Source: Chitinophagales bacterium
Lineage (GTDB): Bacteria; Bacteroidota; Bacteroidia; Chitinophagales; CAIOSU01
Assembly: GCA_026003335.1 (NCBI GenBank)
Contig: BPHB01000001.1
Span: 62,001 to 126,000, forward strand
DNA length: 64,000 bases
Direction: 5' to 3'
The translations under genes were made by a program, and so were the position numbers. The notes beneath the pieces are model-generated. The model did not search any database, was not told the origin of the DNA, and worked only from the letters and a program-made list of their open reading frames with translations. Of the stretch, positions 1 to 8,616 are shown piece by piece (position 1 is the first letter of the stretch; the number at the start of each line of letters is the position of its first letter).

Positions 1-148
1 CATCCAGGCTGATAGAGCCGCTGGGAATCACTTCCACCTGAATAACTTTATTGTCGCCCAGCTTCATCACTGTGCCTTTGCCGTAGGCCTTTTCCAGTTT
101 ATCCACCGTAAGCTGAAGGGCTTTTAATTTTTCTTTGTTGTCTGACAT
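1..148 (-). CDS. recA: RecA recombinase, N-terminal fragment (cut by window edge)
   Basis: The reverse strand starts with ATG at 148 and encodes about 49 residues before the window ends. The sequence matches the RecA N-terminus: a short acidic leader, then LDKLEKAYGKG-like and VMKLGD segments, followed by IPSGSISLD, just ahead of the Walker A region, which lies outside the window. RecA is the ATP-dependent strand-exchange protein of homologous recombination and triggers the SOS response. It lies 118 bases downstream of nth on the same strand, so two DNA-repair genes are adjacent. No LexA box was recognised in the spacer. The identification is firm although only the N-terminus is visible. Confidence 0.88.
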   Translation of the reverse strand, partial: MSDNKEKLKALQLTVDKLEKAYGKGTVMKLGDNKVIQVEVIPSGSISLD

Positions 149-266
149 GATGCTATACAGTTTTGATATAGTTGTGTAATGAGTTTAGTTAGCTCAGTAA
201 TACTGGTCTGCACAGATACAATATTGCCTTTAAGGTACATTGTTTATGACTGTGTCTGTTCAGGCC

Positions 267-929
267 TCAAATTACGGATTTCTTTTCTGATTTTTTACGC
301 AGGGAGCGGTAATACTTGCAAACATCTGTTAATCCGCACTTGTCGCATTTGGGATTTCTTGCCGTGCATACATATCGCCCATGCAGGATAAGCCAATGAT
401 GAGCAAGGGGGATATCTTTCTCGGCGATATACTTTATCAGTTGTTTTTCTGTTTGCAACGGATTTCTGGCGCTGGTAAGACCGATGCGGTTTGCCACGCG
501 GAATACATGCGTATCCACGGCCAGATTGGGTTGATGAAATAACGTAGAGGTGATTACATGTGCTGTTTTCCTGCCCACACCGGGCAATTTCTGCAACTCC
601 TTTGCATCAGCCGGTACCTCTCCCTGATATTGTTCGGTCAGCATCTTTGCCATAGCAATGAGGTGGCGCGTTTTACTGTTGGGGTAGCTGACGCTTTTGA
701 TAAGCGGATAGACATCTTCAAAGCGCGCGCGGGCAAGATCAAAGGGAGTGGGAAACCGCTCAAACAAAGCTGGGGTAACCATATTTACTCTTTTATCCGT
801 GCATTGGGCTGAGAGTATCACGGCAACCAGCAATTCATACGGGTTGGCGTATTTCAGTTCTGTGACAGGGGCAGGATTCGTTTTCCGGAAATAGTTTAAA
901 ACGTATTGAAACAATTCGGCTTTGGTCAT
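267..929 (-). CDS. nth: Endonuclease III (DNA glycosylase/AP lyase)
   Basis: The product is 220 residues, the usual length for the family. It removes oxidised pyrimidines from DNA and cleaves the abasic site in base-excision repair. The helix-hairpin-helix motif LPGVGRKTA lies at residues 115-123 with the catalytic Lys121, and the catalytic Asp139 sits in VDTHVFR. The C-terminal 4Fe-4S loop is intact: Cys188, 195, 198 and 204 with C-x6-C-x2-C-x5-C spacing. The ATG start at 929 overlaps the stop of the upstream TPR membrane protein by four bases (ATGA), which suggests translational coupling. recA follows on the same strand. Confidence 0.96.
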   Translation of the reverse strand: MTKAELFQYVLNYFRKTNPAPVTELKYANPYELLVAVILSAQCTDKRVNMVTPALFERFPTPFDLARARFEDVYPLIKSVSYPNSKTRHLIAMAKMLTEQYQGEVPADAKELQKLPGVGRKTAHVITSTLFHQPNLAVDTHVFRVANRIGLTSARNPLQTEKQLIKYIAEKDIPLAHHWLILHGRYVCTARNPKCDKCGLTDVCKYYRSLRKKSEKKSVI

Positions 930-3694
930 GGCTTTTGTAATCTTTTCAGCTCCATGGCTTTCTGATGAAATTCCATGGCTTGAGCTTCGTCTCCCAAGTG
1001 CTGATATACTCTGGAAATATTTTCATAGGGCTCCGGCCAGTTGGGATTAAAGCGAATGGCCTGTTGATTCACCTCTATGGATTTTTGAAAGTTGCCCAGC
1101 CGATAATACAAGTAGCTCAGGTTGGCATAGGTCTCCTTCATGGCAGGGTTCAGTGCGATTACGTTGTTGTAGTGGCGTATGGCCATTTTGTAATCGCCCT
1201 TCTGATCTGCTATGAGGGCAATTTTTAATGAAACATCCGGCAGCGTAGAATCAATGGCAGATGCTTTCAGAAAACAGGTGTAGGCATTTTCCAGATCCCG
1301 CACGGTCAGATAGGCTCGGCCAAGGTCAACCCATGCATTGAAGAAATCCGGATAAATTTCAAGAGCCCTTTTGAAATGTGTGATGGCGCGGTTGCGCATT
1401 TGCGCTGTTTTCGCGGGATCTTTTTCCGTCATGGATGCCTGCATCAGATTGGTGGCAAGAAGGTTGTTAGCCTGAGCTGAATTATGCAAATGGGTAATAT
1501 CATGTGTCATTAGCGTGATGGGATCTTTCCAGAGCCGGTTGCGCTGAAGCGTGTGTATGGAATATATCAATGTGATGAGTATAAAAATCCATTTTCCTGC
1601 TCTGGCAAGAGAAGGCCTTTTGGGGGGAAGCAGCAGGGCAGCCAGCGACAGGGCATAGCCAATGCTGGGCACCAAAAGATAACGATCGCCAAGCAGGCCG
1701 GCAATGGGGATCACCAGTCCGGAAAACGGGAAAATAAACAACAGATACAAGAAGATTCCATTGGCAAACCAGGGATGCGCTTTCCGGTAGCGCAAGGCTA
1801 CCATCAGCAACACCAGGTGAATTAACAATATCAGCCATGGGAGGAAGTGCCCCATGCAGTTGGGCTCTACTACTTTATAGCCGTAGTAATAAGAAAGCGG
1901 ATATGCAAGGGTTACTAACCTCAGATAGCGCCCCAATACGAGAAGCGATGTCCCCAGCTTGCACAAAAAAGGAGCATCATGCGCTATAGGGTACTCTACA
2001 AAATTGAGCGGACGGTTGAAATCCGGAAGCAGGTTCAGCCCGGAAGGCGAGGTGGCTTGTTCTGATGCCGGAGGAGCCTGCGGTAACGGATAGCCTCCTG
2101 ATAAAGCGTCTGGCTGATCTTCAAAGAAAGCATATTGTATTGTTGTTGTAAGGGGATGTAACCCCAGCCGGCCGGCAACAGGCAACTGTACCAAAAGTGC
2201 AAGAAAAATTACTAATGACAGCCTGTGTAATTGTTCGCGATGTATTTTCCCCCGAATGAATAAAAAGAAAATAATCAACAACACCGGATAGCCAACATCA
2301 TAGTATTCCTTCGCGCTGCGCAGATTGGTACCTGCCAGTATAGCGGCTAGCAGCAGCACAGGCCATGACAGCCACCTATGTTTGGCAAACCACAGCAAGC
2401 CAAACAGGATGCACTGTATCAGCGTCAGCTTGGCTATTGCTGCCGGATCATTCCACAGCACAAACTCCGTAAGTAACAAGCTGAGAAACACTCCGCCTGC
2501 TCGCATCCAGCGTTCGCGGGAAGGCTGGTTGATCACATATAAAGTGAGCGGGATGGCTATCCAGGATTGAACAAAGGTTTTGTCTTTAAAAAAAAATAAG
2601 GATGGTATGATCAGGGAGAGTCCGACAAGCAAAATCTCCAACGGTTTCACATACTGGCCGGGAATCAAGGTTAACATCAGCGCAGCTAAGGTGAGCAGTG
2701 TGAGGGATACGGCCATTTGTCCGGTAAGGGAGCCTAACGTTATCCCTGCCAACAGGATGAGAAGCAACCAGCATCGGAGGCCGGCCGGGTCAGCTTTGTA
2801 GTTATATGTTTTAATACGACTTAGGTGAACCTGCAGCCATCCTTTCCAGCGGTATATGCTTTGTTGCAGGTCCGCTGAGATGGAAGACAATTGCTTTTTC
2901 ATGAATAGGAATAAAAAACTGTAGCCCAATATTGCGACTGCCGGCAGTGCTATTGTATAACCAGGCCTATAGCTGATTAAGTAAATCAACAGCACTACGA
3001 GAAAAGGCAACATGAGGGGCAAATAATCCCGGTAGCGTAAGGATGGCGCATGGCGGATGGCTATCAGCGGCATAGCCATAGGAAATATAATACCGCTGAC
3101 TTTTGAAAGCAACGTGAGTGCAGTAAATATCCAGATGAAAAGTAAGCCCGTAAGCCTGTTGCCATTCGCATAGTGCAGCGTACCGAGCAGGGAGCATATA
3201 CCGAACAGAGCCACAAGAATTTCATCGCGGTTTTTGATGCTGGCTACAGCTTCCGTATGCACCGGGTGTACCGTAAAAATCACAGTGGCTGCCAGTGCCA
3301 GCAGGGAGGGTATTCCGAACTTTTCCATCAGCAACAGCAAAAGGCAACACGCAAGTGCATACAACAGGATGTTGATGCTATGGCTGATCACCGGGTTTTC
3401 CCCCAGGAGGGTGTGCTCAATGGCAAAGGTAACCAGCACTATAGGCCTGTATTCATAACTATAGCCGGCTTCATCAGCATAGTAGGGCTGAGAAAAAATA
3501 TCACCTATAGCAGCCACGCCCCGTGATGTGAGCCGGTGGTTGCGGGTAACCAGTTCATCATCCAGGTTGTATCCATTCTGAAAAGCAGTGCTGTACACAA
3601 CAAGAGCAAGCGCCAGCACGATGAGATATCTGAATTTCGTCAGATAATCTGTGCTGGGAGTAGAAAGCTTTTTCGCAGGTTTTACTTTTACCAC
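926..3694 (-). CDS. TMTC-like polytopic membrane protein with C-terminal TPR repeats
   Basis: The 922-residue protein has many hydrophobic segments from about residue 20 to 720, followed by at least four tetratricopeptide repeats from about 740 to the end. The N-terminal NLDDE and YRP motifs before the first loop recall GT-C glycosyltransferases of the TMTC/PMT group (DUF1736-type), which transfer sugars from lipid carriers outside the cytoplasmic membrane. A role in protein or surface-glycan glycosylation is an inference from architecture. The start is GTG at 3694, because no ATG lies near the N-terminus. It precedes nth with a four-base overlap and follows the LysE-type gene by 35 bases. 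Donor and acceptor are unknown. Confidence 0.75.
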   Translation of the reverse strand: MVKVKPAKKLSTPSTDYLTKFRYLIVLALALVVYSTAFQNGYNLDDELVTRNHRLTSRGVAAIGDIFSQPYYADEAGYSYEYRPIVLVTFAIEHTLLGENPVISHSINILLYALACCLLLLLMEKFGIPSLLALAATVIFTVHPVHTEAVASIKNRDEILVALFGICSLLGTLHYANGNRLTGLLFIWIFTALTLLSKVSGIIFPMAMPLIAIRHAPSLRYRDYLPLMLPFLVVLLIYLISYRPGYTIALPAVAILGYSFLFLFMKKQLSSISADLQQSIYRWKGWLQVHLSRIKTYNYKADPAGLRCWLLLILLAGITLGSLTGQMAVSLTLLTLAALMLTLIPGQYVKPLEILLVGLSLIIPSLFFFKDKTFVQSWIAIPLTLYVINQPSRERWMRAGGVFLSLLLTEFVLWNDPAAIAKLTLIQCILFGLLWFAKHRWLSWPVLLLAAILAGTNLRSAKEYYDVGYPVLLIIFFLFIRGKIHREQLHRLSLVIFLALLVQLPVAGRLGLHPLTTTIQYAFFEDQPDALSGGYPLPQAPPASEQATSPSGLNLLPDFNRPLNFVEYPIAHDAPFLCKLGTSLLVLGRYLRLVTLAYPLSYYYGYKVVEPNCMGHFLPWLILLIHLVLLMVALRYRKAHPWFANGIFLYLLFIFPFSGLVIPIAGLLGDRYLLVPSIGYALSLAALLLPPKRPSLARAGKWIFILITLIYSIHTLQRNRLWKDPITLMTHDITHLHNSAQANNLLATNLMQASMTEKDPAKTAQMRNRAITHFKRALEIYPDFFNAWVDLGRAYLTVRDLENAYTCFLKASAIDSTLPDVSLKIALIADQKGDYKMAIRHYNNVIALNPAMKETYANLSYLYYRLGNFQKSIEVNQQAIRFNPNWPEPYENISRVYQHLGDEAQAMEFHQKAMELKRLQKP

Positions 3695-3729
3695 CTGAAG
3701 AATGGAGATGGAGCAAAGAAAGTAAAGAT

Positions 3730-4359
3730 TTAAGACAAAACTTCGGCAGCCAGTCTGATGGTGTGATATACGGCAAAAGCCAGAAACGCCATGCCCACCA
3801 CATTATCAATCCATAATCCTATCCGGTCCACTTTGTTTTTCAGCAGACGGCCCATCCAGATGTAAAGCAGGAGCGCAAGAAAGGTACCGGTGATGATGCC
3901 AATTGTCAAAACAAGGCTCGGCAGCAGCTGCAACTCAATCCAGTTTTTGTTTGCCAGATAGGTTGACCAGAAAATCCAGAAAGGAATCACGAACAGATTG
4001 AAGGAGGAAATCAACATACCTTTCAGAAAACTTGAAGAGGAAGAGGCATATGCCTTTTCTGGAGACGTATGCTTCACCTTACGGAACAGAAAGAACAAAC
4101 CCAGCCCGGCAAATACCGGAGCTGCGCTGTAGTTTATAATCGTTTTTATTACCTCACTGTGGGTGAGAAAACGACTGAAAAAAACGGCAGCAAAGGCCTG
4201 AAAAAATTCAAGGAACGAGGCGCCTGCTGCTACAAGAATACCCTGCCTGACTGACTTTTTCACAGTGGTATTGATTACAGTCAGACTAATCATGCCCGGG
4301 GGTAGCGTGCCGACAAAGCTGATTATCAGGCCAGCAATAAAATGGTTGAAAAGCATCAT
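3730..4359 (-). CDS. LysE-type translocator family membrane protein
   Basis: The 209-residue protein has about six hydrophobic segments and a GTLPPGMISLTVINTT motif at its first membrane helix. This resembles the LysE/RhtB exporters of amino acids and small metabolites. I chose the ATG at 4359 (start MMLFNHF) over a longer frame reaching 4500, because the extra 47 residues are antisense-like, not hydrophobic, and lie inside the upstream ATP-grasp gene. With this start the ATG overlaps the upstream stop by four bases. The substrate cannot be told from sequence. The gene belongs to a colinear minus-strand group with the NRDE and ATP-grasp genes. Confidence 0.75.
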   Translation of the reverse strand: MMLFNHFIAGLIISFVGTLPPGMISLTVINTTVKKSVRQGILVAAGASFLEFFQAFAAVFFSRFLTHSEVIKTIINYSAAPVFAGLGLFFLFRKVKHTSPEKAYASSSSSFLKGMLISSFNLFVIPFWIFWSTYLANKNWIELQLLPSLVLTIGIITGTFLALLLYIWMGRLLKNKVDRIGLWIDNVVGMAFLAFAVYHTIRLAAEVLS

Positions 4360-5423
4360 TTTCCTACAGAGGCTTTGTATTGCAGATAGGAGCGCATTTT
4401 TCGCAAGCCTTCCTTCCAGGGCATATAGGGAACACCTTGCCTGTGATTTGCATGGCTTATTCGGTAAACGTGCCTCCAGTGATGCAGAAGGTCTTTCCAT
4501 GCCCGTCTCAGCGGGTAACCAGGCTGATAGATATGAGTGGGTTCACCTCCTGCTCCGTTTACTTCCACGAGTTTCAGATTTTTTCCGGTTTTTAAATCAT
4601 CCGGTCCGTTGCATTTTACATCAAAGCGGTAGATAAACATACCCGGAATCCGGCTGGCAATCTTATCAAAAGTTTTCAGCACCTGTGCATCTATCAGATT
4701 TCTTTTGTCCGTAAACAGCGTGCCCCGTGCATGGTTGCCGATGGGCTCAACAACAACGGTTTCTCCGGTTTTAGGAATGGTTTGCAGCAATTCCCTTTTC
4801 TCAGCCTTCAGCCTTTTCATTTGCACAATGGCATACGGATTATCCAGCAGCAGTTCCTCAACGGTGGAATAGCCGTTGCCGGTCACGCTTAGCAGTTCTT
4901 TTCCGGTAATGGAAGTAACGAGTCCGCTGTCAGAACCGGGATAACGATAATACAGTACATTGTACTCATACGGCAGGCTGACAAACTCCTGAATGAGCAG
5001 ATTAATGCAGAAGCGTGCGCGATAGCGTTTCAGGCCGTCAGGGTCGGAGATTTTCTCTACCAGCAGGCCTCTTTCGCCTACATCGGGTTTGATGATAACC
5101 GGGAAGCCAATGCCGCTTTGCTGCATGAGCTGCAACACCTCTTCATTGGGCATCTGCGGAGGGATAAACAGGGTTCGGGGTTTTAGTTCTGCCGGCACTA
5201 ATCGCAGAACGCTGAATTTGGATTCTCCAAAGACACCTCCGGTGTCCACTGCCGGGTTGGAGGCGCTGAAAAAAAACAGGGAGCGCGACCGGAACATTGC
5301 ATACAACAGATAGAAAAACACGGGGATGTAAACGAAATAGAACGGCCAGAATTCCCAGCGCGTCAGTTTGATATAGGTAGGATTACGCTTAAACTGCCTC
5401 AGTAAGGTGCCACTCACGGTCAA
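4356..5423 (-). CDS. ATP-grasp domain protein, membrane-anchored
   Basis: The protein is about 355 residues. After a hydrophobic N-terminal stretch (about 24-42) comes an ATP-grasp fold with FPVIIKPDVGERG, a lid with YEYNVLYYRYP, and the metal-binding KLVEVNGAGGEP near the C-terminus. ATP-grasp enzymes join a carboxylate to an amine or thiol through an acyl-phosphate; the substrate here is unknown. No ATG occurs before residue 43, so the start is a TTG at 5423 or a GTG at 5417. Either way it overlaps the end of the NRDE gene by about 30 bases. The downstream exporter gene overlaps it by four bases, so a synthesise-and-export pair is possible but unproven. Confidence 0.78.
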   Translation of the reverse strand: MTVSGTLLRQFKRNPTYIKLTRWEFWPFYFVYIPVFFYLLYAMFRSRSLFFFSASNPAVDTGGVFGESKFSVLRLVPAELKPRTLFIPPQMPNEEVLQLMQQSGIGFPVIIKPDVGERGLLVEKISDPDGLKRYRARFCINLLIQEFVSLPYEYNVLYYRYPGSDSGLVTSITGKELLSVTGNGYSTVEELLLDNPYAIVQMKRLKAEKRELLQTIPKTGETVVVEPIGNHARGTLFTDKRNLIDAQVLKTFDKIASRIPGMFIYRFDVKCNGPDDLKTGKNLKLVEVNGAGGEPTHIYQPGYPLRRAWKDLLHHWRHVYRISHANHRQGVPYMPWKEGLRKMRSYLQYKASVGK

Positions 5424-6126
5424 TAGGGATGGATACTTCAGAAGTCTGGTTGGTAATAAGATCTACATAAGTCATCTGCGCACGGTCGGGCAGTTTCATT
5501 ATGCTGGTAATGCTCACTGTCTGCACAATGTCGTAACGGTTCATCACAAAGTCATTTTCCGGATCACCTTCTCCGCCAAACCGATGAAAAGCCAGAATAG
5601 CTTCCTGGTTGTATTGAGGGTGGTTATTAAGCCATTCGCGAAACCAGCGTTCACGTTTTTCCCTTACAGGTTTGGGGTAAAGAGAAGCTGAAGACCATAT
5701 GTGCGCCTTTTCGGGGTCAACCTGTCTGATATGTTTCTTCAGGCCATCCCAGCTCAATTCCGTAAGGGAGCCTGCATCATACACTATTACGGTAAAGGGT
5801 TCAATGCCGCTGAGGGGATAATCATCAATGAAGGTTTTCAGACTATTGCTTTTAAGCAGGTCAAGCAGCACCAGCCCGCGGCTGAGCCGGTAAGGAGGTT
5901 TCCACTCATGCTTTTCAAAGGCGCCATTCATCAGCCCGGCAATGCGGTTTCGACTGGATATGCCTATCCAGCTTCCTCCTGCCAGCGCATCTTTCGGATA
6001 AAGCAGTTTTAACTCACCGGCATCTTCAATAGCCGGTGGGTATGTGGGGCGTATCTTGCTTTCATCACGGTTGGAGGTCAGAATAAAGGTATCTCTGCCG
6101 GTGGGCAGATAGGTAATGGTGCACAT
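5389..6126 (-). CDS. NRDE/TANGO2 family protein
   Basis: The product is 245 residues. It begins with Cys2 and carries the family signature SNRDES around residues 18-23, followed by GGSWIGIS, as in the NRDE (TANGO2) family. The family resembles N-terminal-nucleophile hydrolases, in which Cys2 could be the nucleophile. Its biochemical role in bacteria is not settled; the eukaryotic relative has been linked to haem and lipid handling. It is the first gene of a minus-strand run with the ATP-grasp and LysE-type genes. A near-consensus -7 box, CAACTTTG, lies on the minus strand at 6141-6134, just ahead of the ATG. Confidence 0.85.
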   Translation of the reverse strand: MCTITYLPTGRDTFILTSNRDESKIRPTYPPAIEDAGELKLLYPKDALAGGSWIGISSRNRIAGLMNGAFEKHEWKPPYRLSRGLVLLDLLKSNSLKTFIDDYPLSGIEPFTVIVYDAGSLTELSWDGLKKHIRQVDPEKAHIWSSASLYPKPVREKRERWFREWLNNHPQYNQEAILAFHRFGGEGDPENDFVMNRYDIVQTVSITSIMKLPDRAQMTYVDLITNQTSEVSIPIDREWHLTEAV

Positions 6127-6476
6127 GACGTATCAAAGTTGAAAATGTATAATGATTTGCCGGAAAAATATATACCGGAGTGCTCGGTATGCCGCATCCG
6201 ACAACAACGAACCTCTTTCCGGCCAAATTTGGATTTTTCTCCTCCCGAAATGGGAGCATGCCTCTGCAAGCAACCATAACCCTGTGTAGTCTTCAGCTGA
6301 ATATTGTCTCCGTTGTCTCTTGTCAACAATCGGAAACCTTTGAATTTACCTGATACCCTCATAACCTGATATGCATACACGCGAACACTGCAAGATATTT
6401 TGTCAAAATACACAACTACTTTCGGGGATTGGCCGCCTAAAGTTAATAGATTTGTGATAGTTAATTGCCGGAGAGC
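6127..6476. other. Divergent intergenic region between the NRDE gene and the small membrane protein
   Basis: This 350-base gap separates two divergent genes. It holds a near-consensus -7 box for the minus gene (6134-6141) and TAGATTTG for the plus gene (6447-6454). A short hairpin, CTCCC-N5-GGGAG, lies near 6240-6254. An open frame of 111 codons on the minus strand crosses it, but its composition does not look like a protein. No RNA gene or riboswitch was recognised. Confidence 0.5.
6447..6454 (+). promoter_or_regulatory. Putative Bacteroidota -7 box TAGATTTG
   Basis: It matches the TAnnTTTG -7 element of the main Bacteroidota sigma factor and lies 22 bases ahead of the ATG at 6477. No good -33 TTG is present at normal spacing. 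Confidence 0.4.
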
Positions 6477-6941
6477 ATGGATCTGGAAACAATTTTATAT
6501 CTGATATTTCTTGCGATTTTTCTCCTATACAGGGTCCTGAAAGGGAAGCAGAAGATAGAGGAGGAATCATCCATTCCGCAACCGCCACCATCCTTTGATT
6601 TTCCAAAGCCGGTTCCCCGGCATCCGGGGAAAGATGAGCCAATGACTCCTCAAAAAAAGACGAGCAGGAGAAAAAAACATCCCGCCCAACAAAAGTATCA
6701 ATCCGGGCATTTTTTGTCAGATGAACAAATACTGGCGGGTATGGAGTCATGGCTTGATCGTGTGGAAACAGAAGAAGGGGTTTCTACGACAGGAAGGAGC
6801 ATGGAAAAGCCGGTGCAAAAAGAAGAAACCTCGGATGTCCTCTCGCTGCCCTTCCATCCGCGGGAAGCCTTTTTAATGCACATCCTTCTGGACAGGAGAG
6901 GACCGCGGTGGGTTTACAGGAAAAGACCTTCAGCAAAATAA
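6477..6941 (+). CDS. Small membrane-anchored hypothetical protein
   Basis: The 154-residue protein was not recognised. It has one N-terminal transmembrane helix (about residues 3-19, ETILYLIFLAIFLLYRVL), then a charged Lys/Pro/Glu-rich region with basic clusters, so a single-pass protein with a cytoplasmic tail is likely. The ATG at 6477 is preferred to a TTG four codons upstream because it begins right at the membrane helix and follows a -7 box. It converges on the TauD gene with a 39-base spacer. Small proteins of this form are common in Bacteroidota, and no function can be given. Confidence 0.6.
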   Translation: MDLETILYLIFLAIFLLYRVLKGKQKIEEESSIPQPPPSFDFPKPVPRHPGKDEPMTPQKKTSRRKKHPAQQKYQSGHFLSDEQILAGMESWLDRVETEEGVSTTGRSMEKPVQKEETSDVLSLPFHPREAFLMHILLDRRGPRWVYRKRPSAK

Positions 6942-6980
6942 TCCGGGGGTTGTCCCAATCTTCCTCTGGCAACTGCTTCT

Positions 6981-8024
6981 TCAGGCGCTCCAGCAAACCA
7001 GAATCCGCCTTTTACCTTCGTAAGGAAGACGCCCGTGTGCGGTGCTGAAGTTGTCAATAGCCAGCACATCATTCTTTTTCCAGGAAAAAATGACGAGGTT
7101 TTTCCAGATGATTTCTTCAATATGCTGCACGTAGTGGTCAGGAATTTCTGTGCCGTCACCGAAGAGGACATGCATACTTTGATCTGCCGGAGCGGTGGTT
7201 GCTTTTTTGAGGGGTACAGCCAGTTTGAGAAAGATGCTCCACAGCAAGGTTTTGAGGCGTCTTTGCCGCTGATGTATTTTTTCATATTCCAGGGCTGCGG
7301 CTGCCACATGAAAAACCTGCAAATGATTAAACCAGGCCGGTTCACCGGTTTCGGGATGGCTCAGAAAAGCTGGGTTGCGGTGCAGTATTCTCAAGCCACC
7401 ATCGGCTTTCCATGCAAAGTCCATCTTGTTTTCCCGGCACAGACGTTCTACTTCGGCACGGTCAGTGGTAAGAAAGATTTCATCCCAGCGCTTTAACTCC
7501 CAGAGGTTTAATGCGCTTTTGCGGCTTAGCCCGGAGTAATTGCGCACATGCAACACTCCCTTTTTTTCAAATGTACCACGGAGGGCTGGATCCATTTCCG
7601 CATATACCTTGCGGAAGTCACATACTGGAGTTTCCCCTCCATAGTCGGGCTCGGTGTCGCAATAGAAAAATAATCTCTTGGGGGGATGCTCCAGATAGCT
7701 CATTTCGCAGTGTTGCATAATGGGGTAGTGGGCAGGCAGTTCACTGGCTGTAAAGACATACGTAGTGCCTTCCACACGATTGCGGGGAGAAGTGCCCAGA
7801 TAATCGTTTTTCAGGTTGGAATCTACATGCAATGCGAGTTGTTCAAACAGTGCCGGCTGATTGATTTCAAAGCCGCGGAAAAGAATAGCTCCATAGCGTA
7901 GAAGTTTTTCCCGTACCTGATAACGATTGTGTTTTAACCAGCTGAAAAGACTATCAGCCGAAGCATTGTCTTCCGGCTCAATGACCAGGGGGAGGTGCTG
8001 CGCATTGAAGAAGCTTTCACGCAT
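6981..8024 (-). CDS. TauD/TfdA-family Fe(II)/2-oxoglutarate dioxygenase
   Basis: The 347-residue protein has the 2-His-1-carboxylate iron site: the HCE motif (His105 and Glu107 from the ATG) and the distal His330 in NFSTAHGR, with a following Arg pair that would bind 2-oxoglutarate. The family hydroxylates small substrates, and the SyrP-like branch acts on amino acids or carrier-bound substrates. The substrate here is unknown. The ATG at 8024 (MRESFF) is preferred; a TTG at 8072 would add 16 residues of doubtful quality. The thioesterase gene lies upstream on the same strand (57 bases from this ATG), so the two probably share a transcript. Confidence 0.85.
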   Translation of the reverse strand: MRESFFNAQHLPLVIEPEDNASADSLFSWLKHNRYQVREKLLRYGAILFRGFEINQPALFEQLALHVDSNLKNDYLGTSPRNRVEGTTYVFTASELPAHYPIMQHCEMSYLEHPPKRLFFYCDTEPDYGGETPVCDFRKVYAEMDPALRGTFEKKGVLHVRNYSGLSRKSALNLWELKRWDEIFLTTDRAEVERLCRENKMDFAWKADGGLRILHRNPAFLSHPETGEPAWFNHLQVFHVAAAALEYEKIHQRQRRLKTLLWSIFLKLAVPLKKATTAPADQSMHVLFGDGTEIPDHYVQHIEEIIWKNLVIFSWKKNDVLAIDNFSTAHGRLPYEGKRRILVCWSA

Positions 8025-8080
8025 ACGAAAGCAATATACGCATTCTGTTTTTTCAAAGGTAATTCCACGCAAAGTGCGTA

Positions 8081-8560
8081 CTATTCGGCATAAAGCTCGG
8101 GGTTGCGCAGGTCGCTCTTGGTGAGCAGCCGGAAGCGTGGGGTTTTTTCCAGATTTTTAAAAATTTGCTGCAGTTCCGCAGGAGGGGTGGCGATTTTGCG
8201 TTTATGCAGGTCAATGAGGCAGAATATAACCCTGCTGAATACGGCCAGCAGGCCTGAAGTGTTAAACAGCCTATGCTCCCAGCGCACAAAACGCATGTCA
8301 GCTGTAGCTCCGGATTGCCGCAGGTCAATGGTGACCGTTTCAGCCGGCATCACCTCTTTCAGGTAGTGAAACTCCTCTTTGAGGATTACCGGTCCCAGAT
8401 TGTATGCAGCAAACTTTTCCTGGCTAAACCCTTGTTCGTGCAAGAAGCTCATCCTGACATGCGACATAAATGCCGAGTAGGCTGAATTGGCTACGTGTCG
8501 GTTGGGATCCAGGTCAGACCAGCGAATTTCAAATCGTTTATGATATGCGGCTGGTTGCAT
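8081..8560 (-). CDS. Acyl-CoA thioesterase, hotdog fold (YbgC/FadM-like)
   Basis: The 159-residue protein has the 4-hydroxybenzoyl-CoA-thioesterase-like signature WSDLDPNRHVANSAY at residues 14-28, in which the Asp is the usual catalytic residue. This is followed by the long helix and beta strands of a single hotdog domain. Such enzymes hydrolyse acyl-CoA thioesters. It is divergent from the PLP/CBS-domain gene with only 56 bases between the starts, and is upstream of the TauD-type gene on the same strand. The physiological acyl-CoA is unknown. Confidence 0.85.
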   Translation of the reverse strand: MQPAAYHKRFEIRWSDLDPNRHVANSAYSAFMSHVRMSFLHEQGFSQEKFAAYNLGPVILKEEFHYLKEVMPAETVTIDLRQSGATADMRFVRWEHRLFNTSGLLAVFSRVIFCLIDLHKRKIATPPAELQQIFKNLEKTPRFRLLTKSDLRNPELYAE

Positions 8561-8603
8561 GGCTGCAAAGCTAAGTTATCTGCTTTCCTGATGGAGATAA
8601 TTT

Positions 8604-8611
8604 TAATTTTG
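8604..8611 (+). promoter_or_regulatory. Putative -7 box TAATTTTG ahead of the PLP enzyme gene
   Basis: A full match to TAnnTTTG ends five bases before the ATG at 8617. If used, transcription would begin about at the start codon, giving a leaderless or nearly leaderless mRNA. Confidence 0.5.
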
Positions 8612-8616
8612 GATGT

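Noticed and set aside
6078-6413. 111-codon minus-strand frame across the NRDE 5' end and intergenic gap
   Set aside because: It overlaps the 5' end of the NRDE gene in another frame, and its composition shows no domain, signal or repeat.
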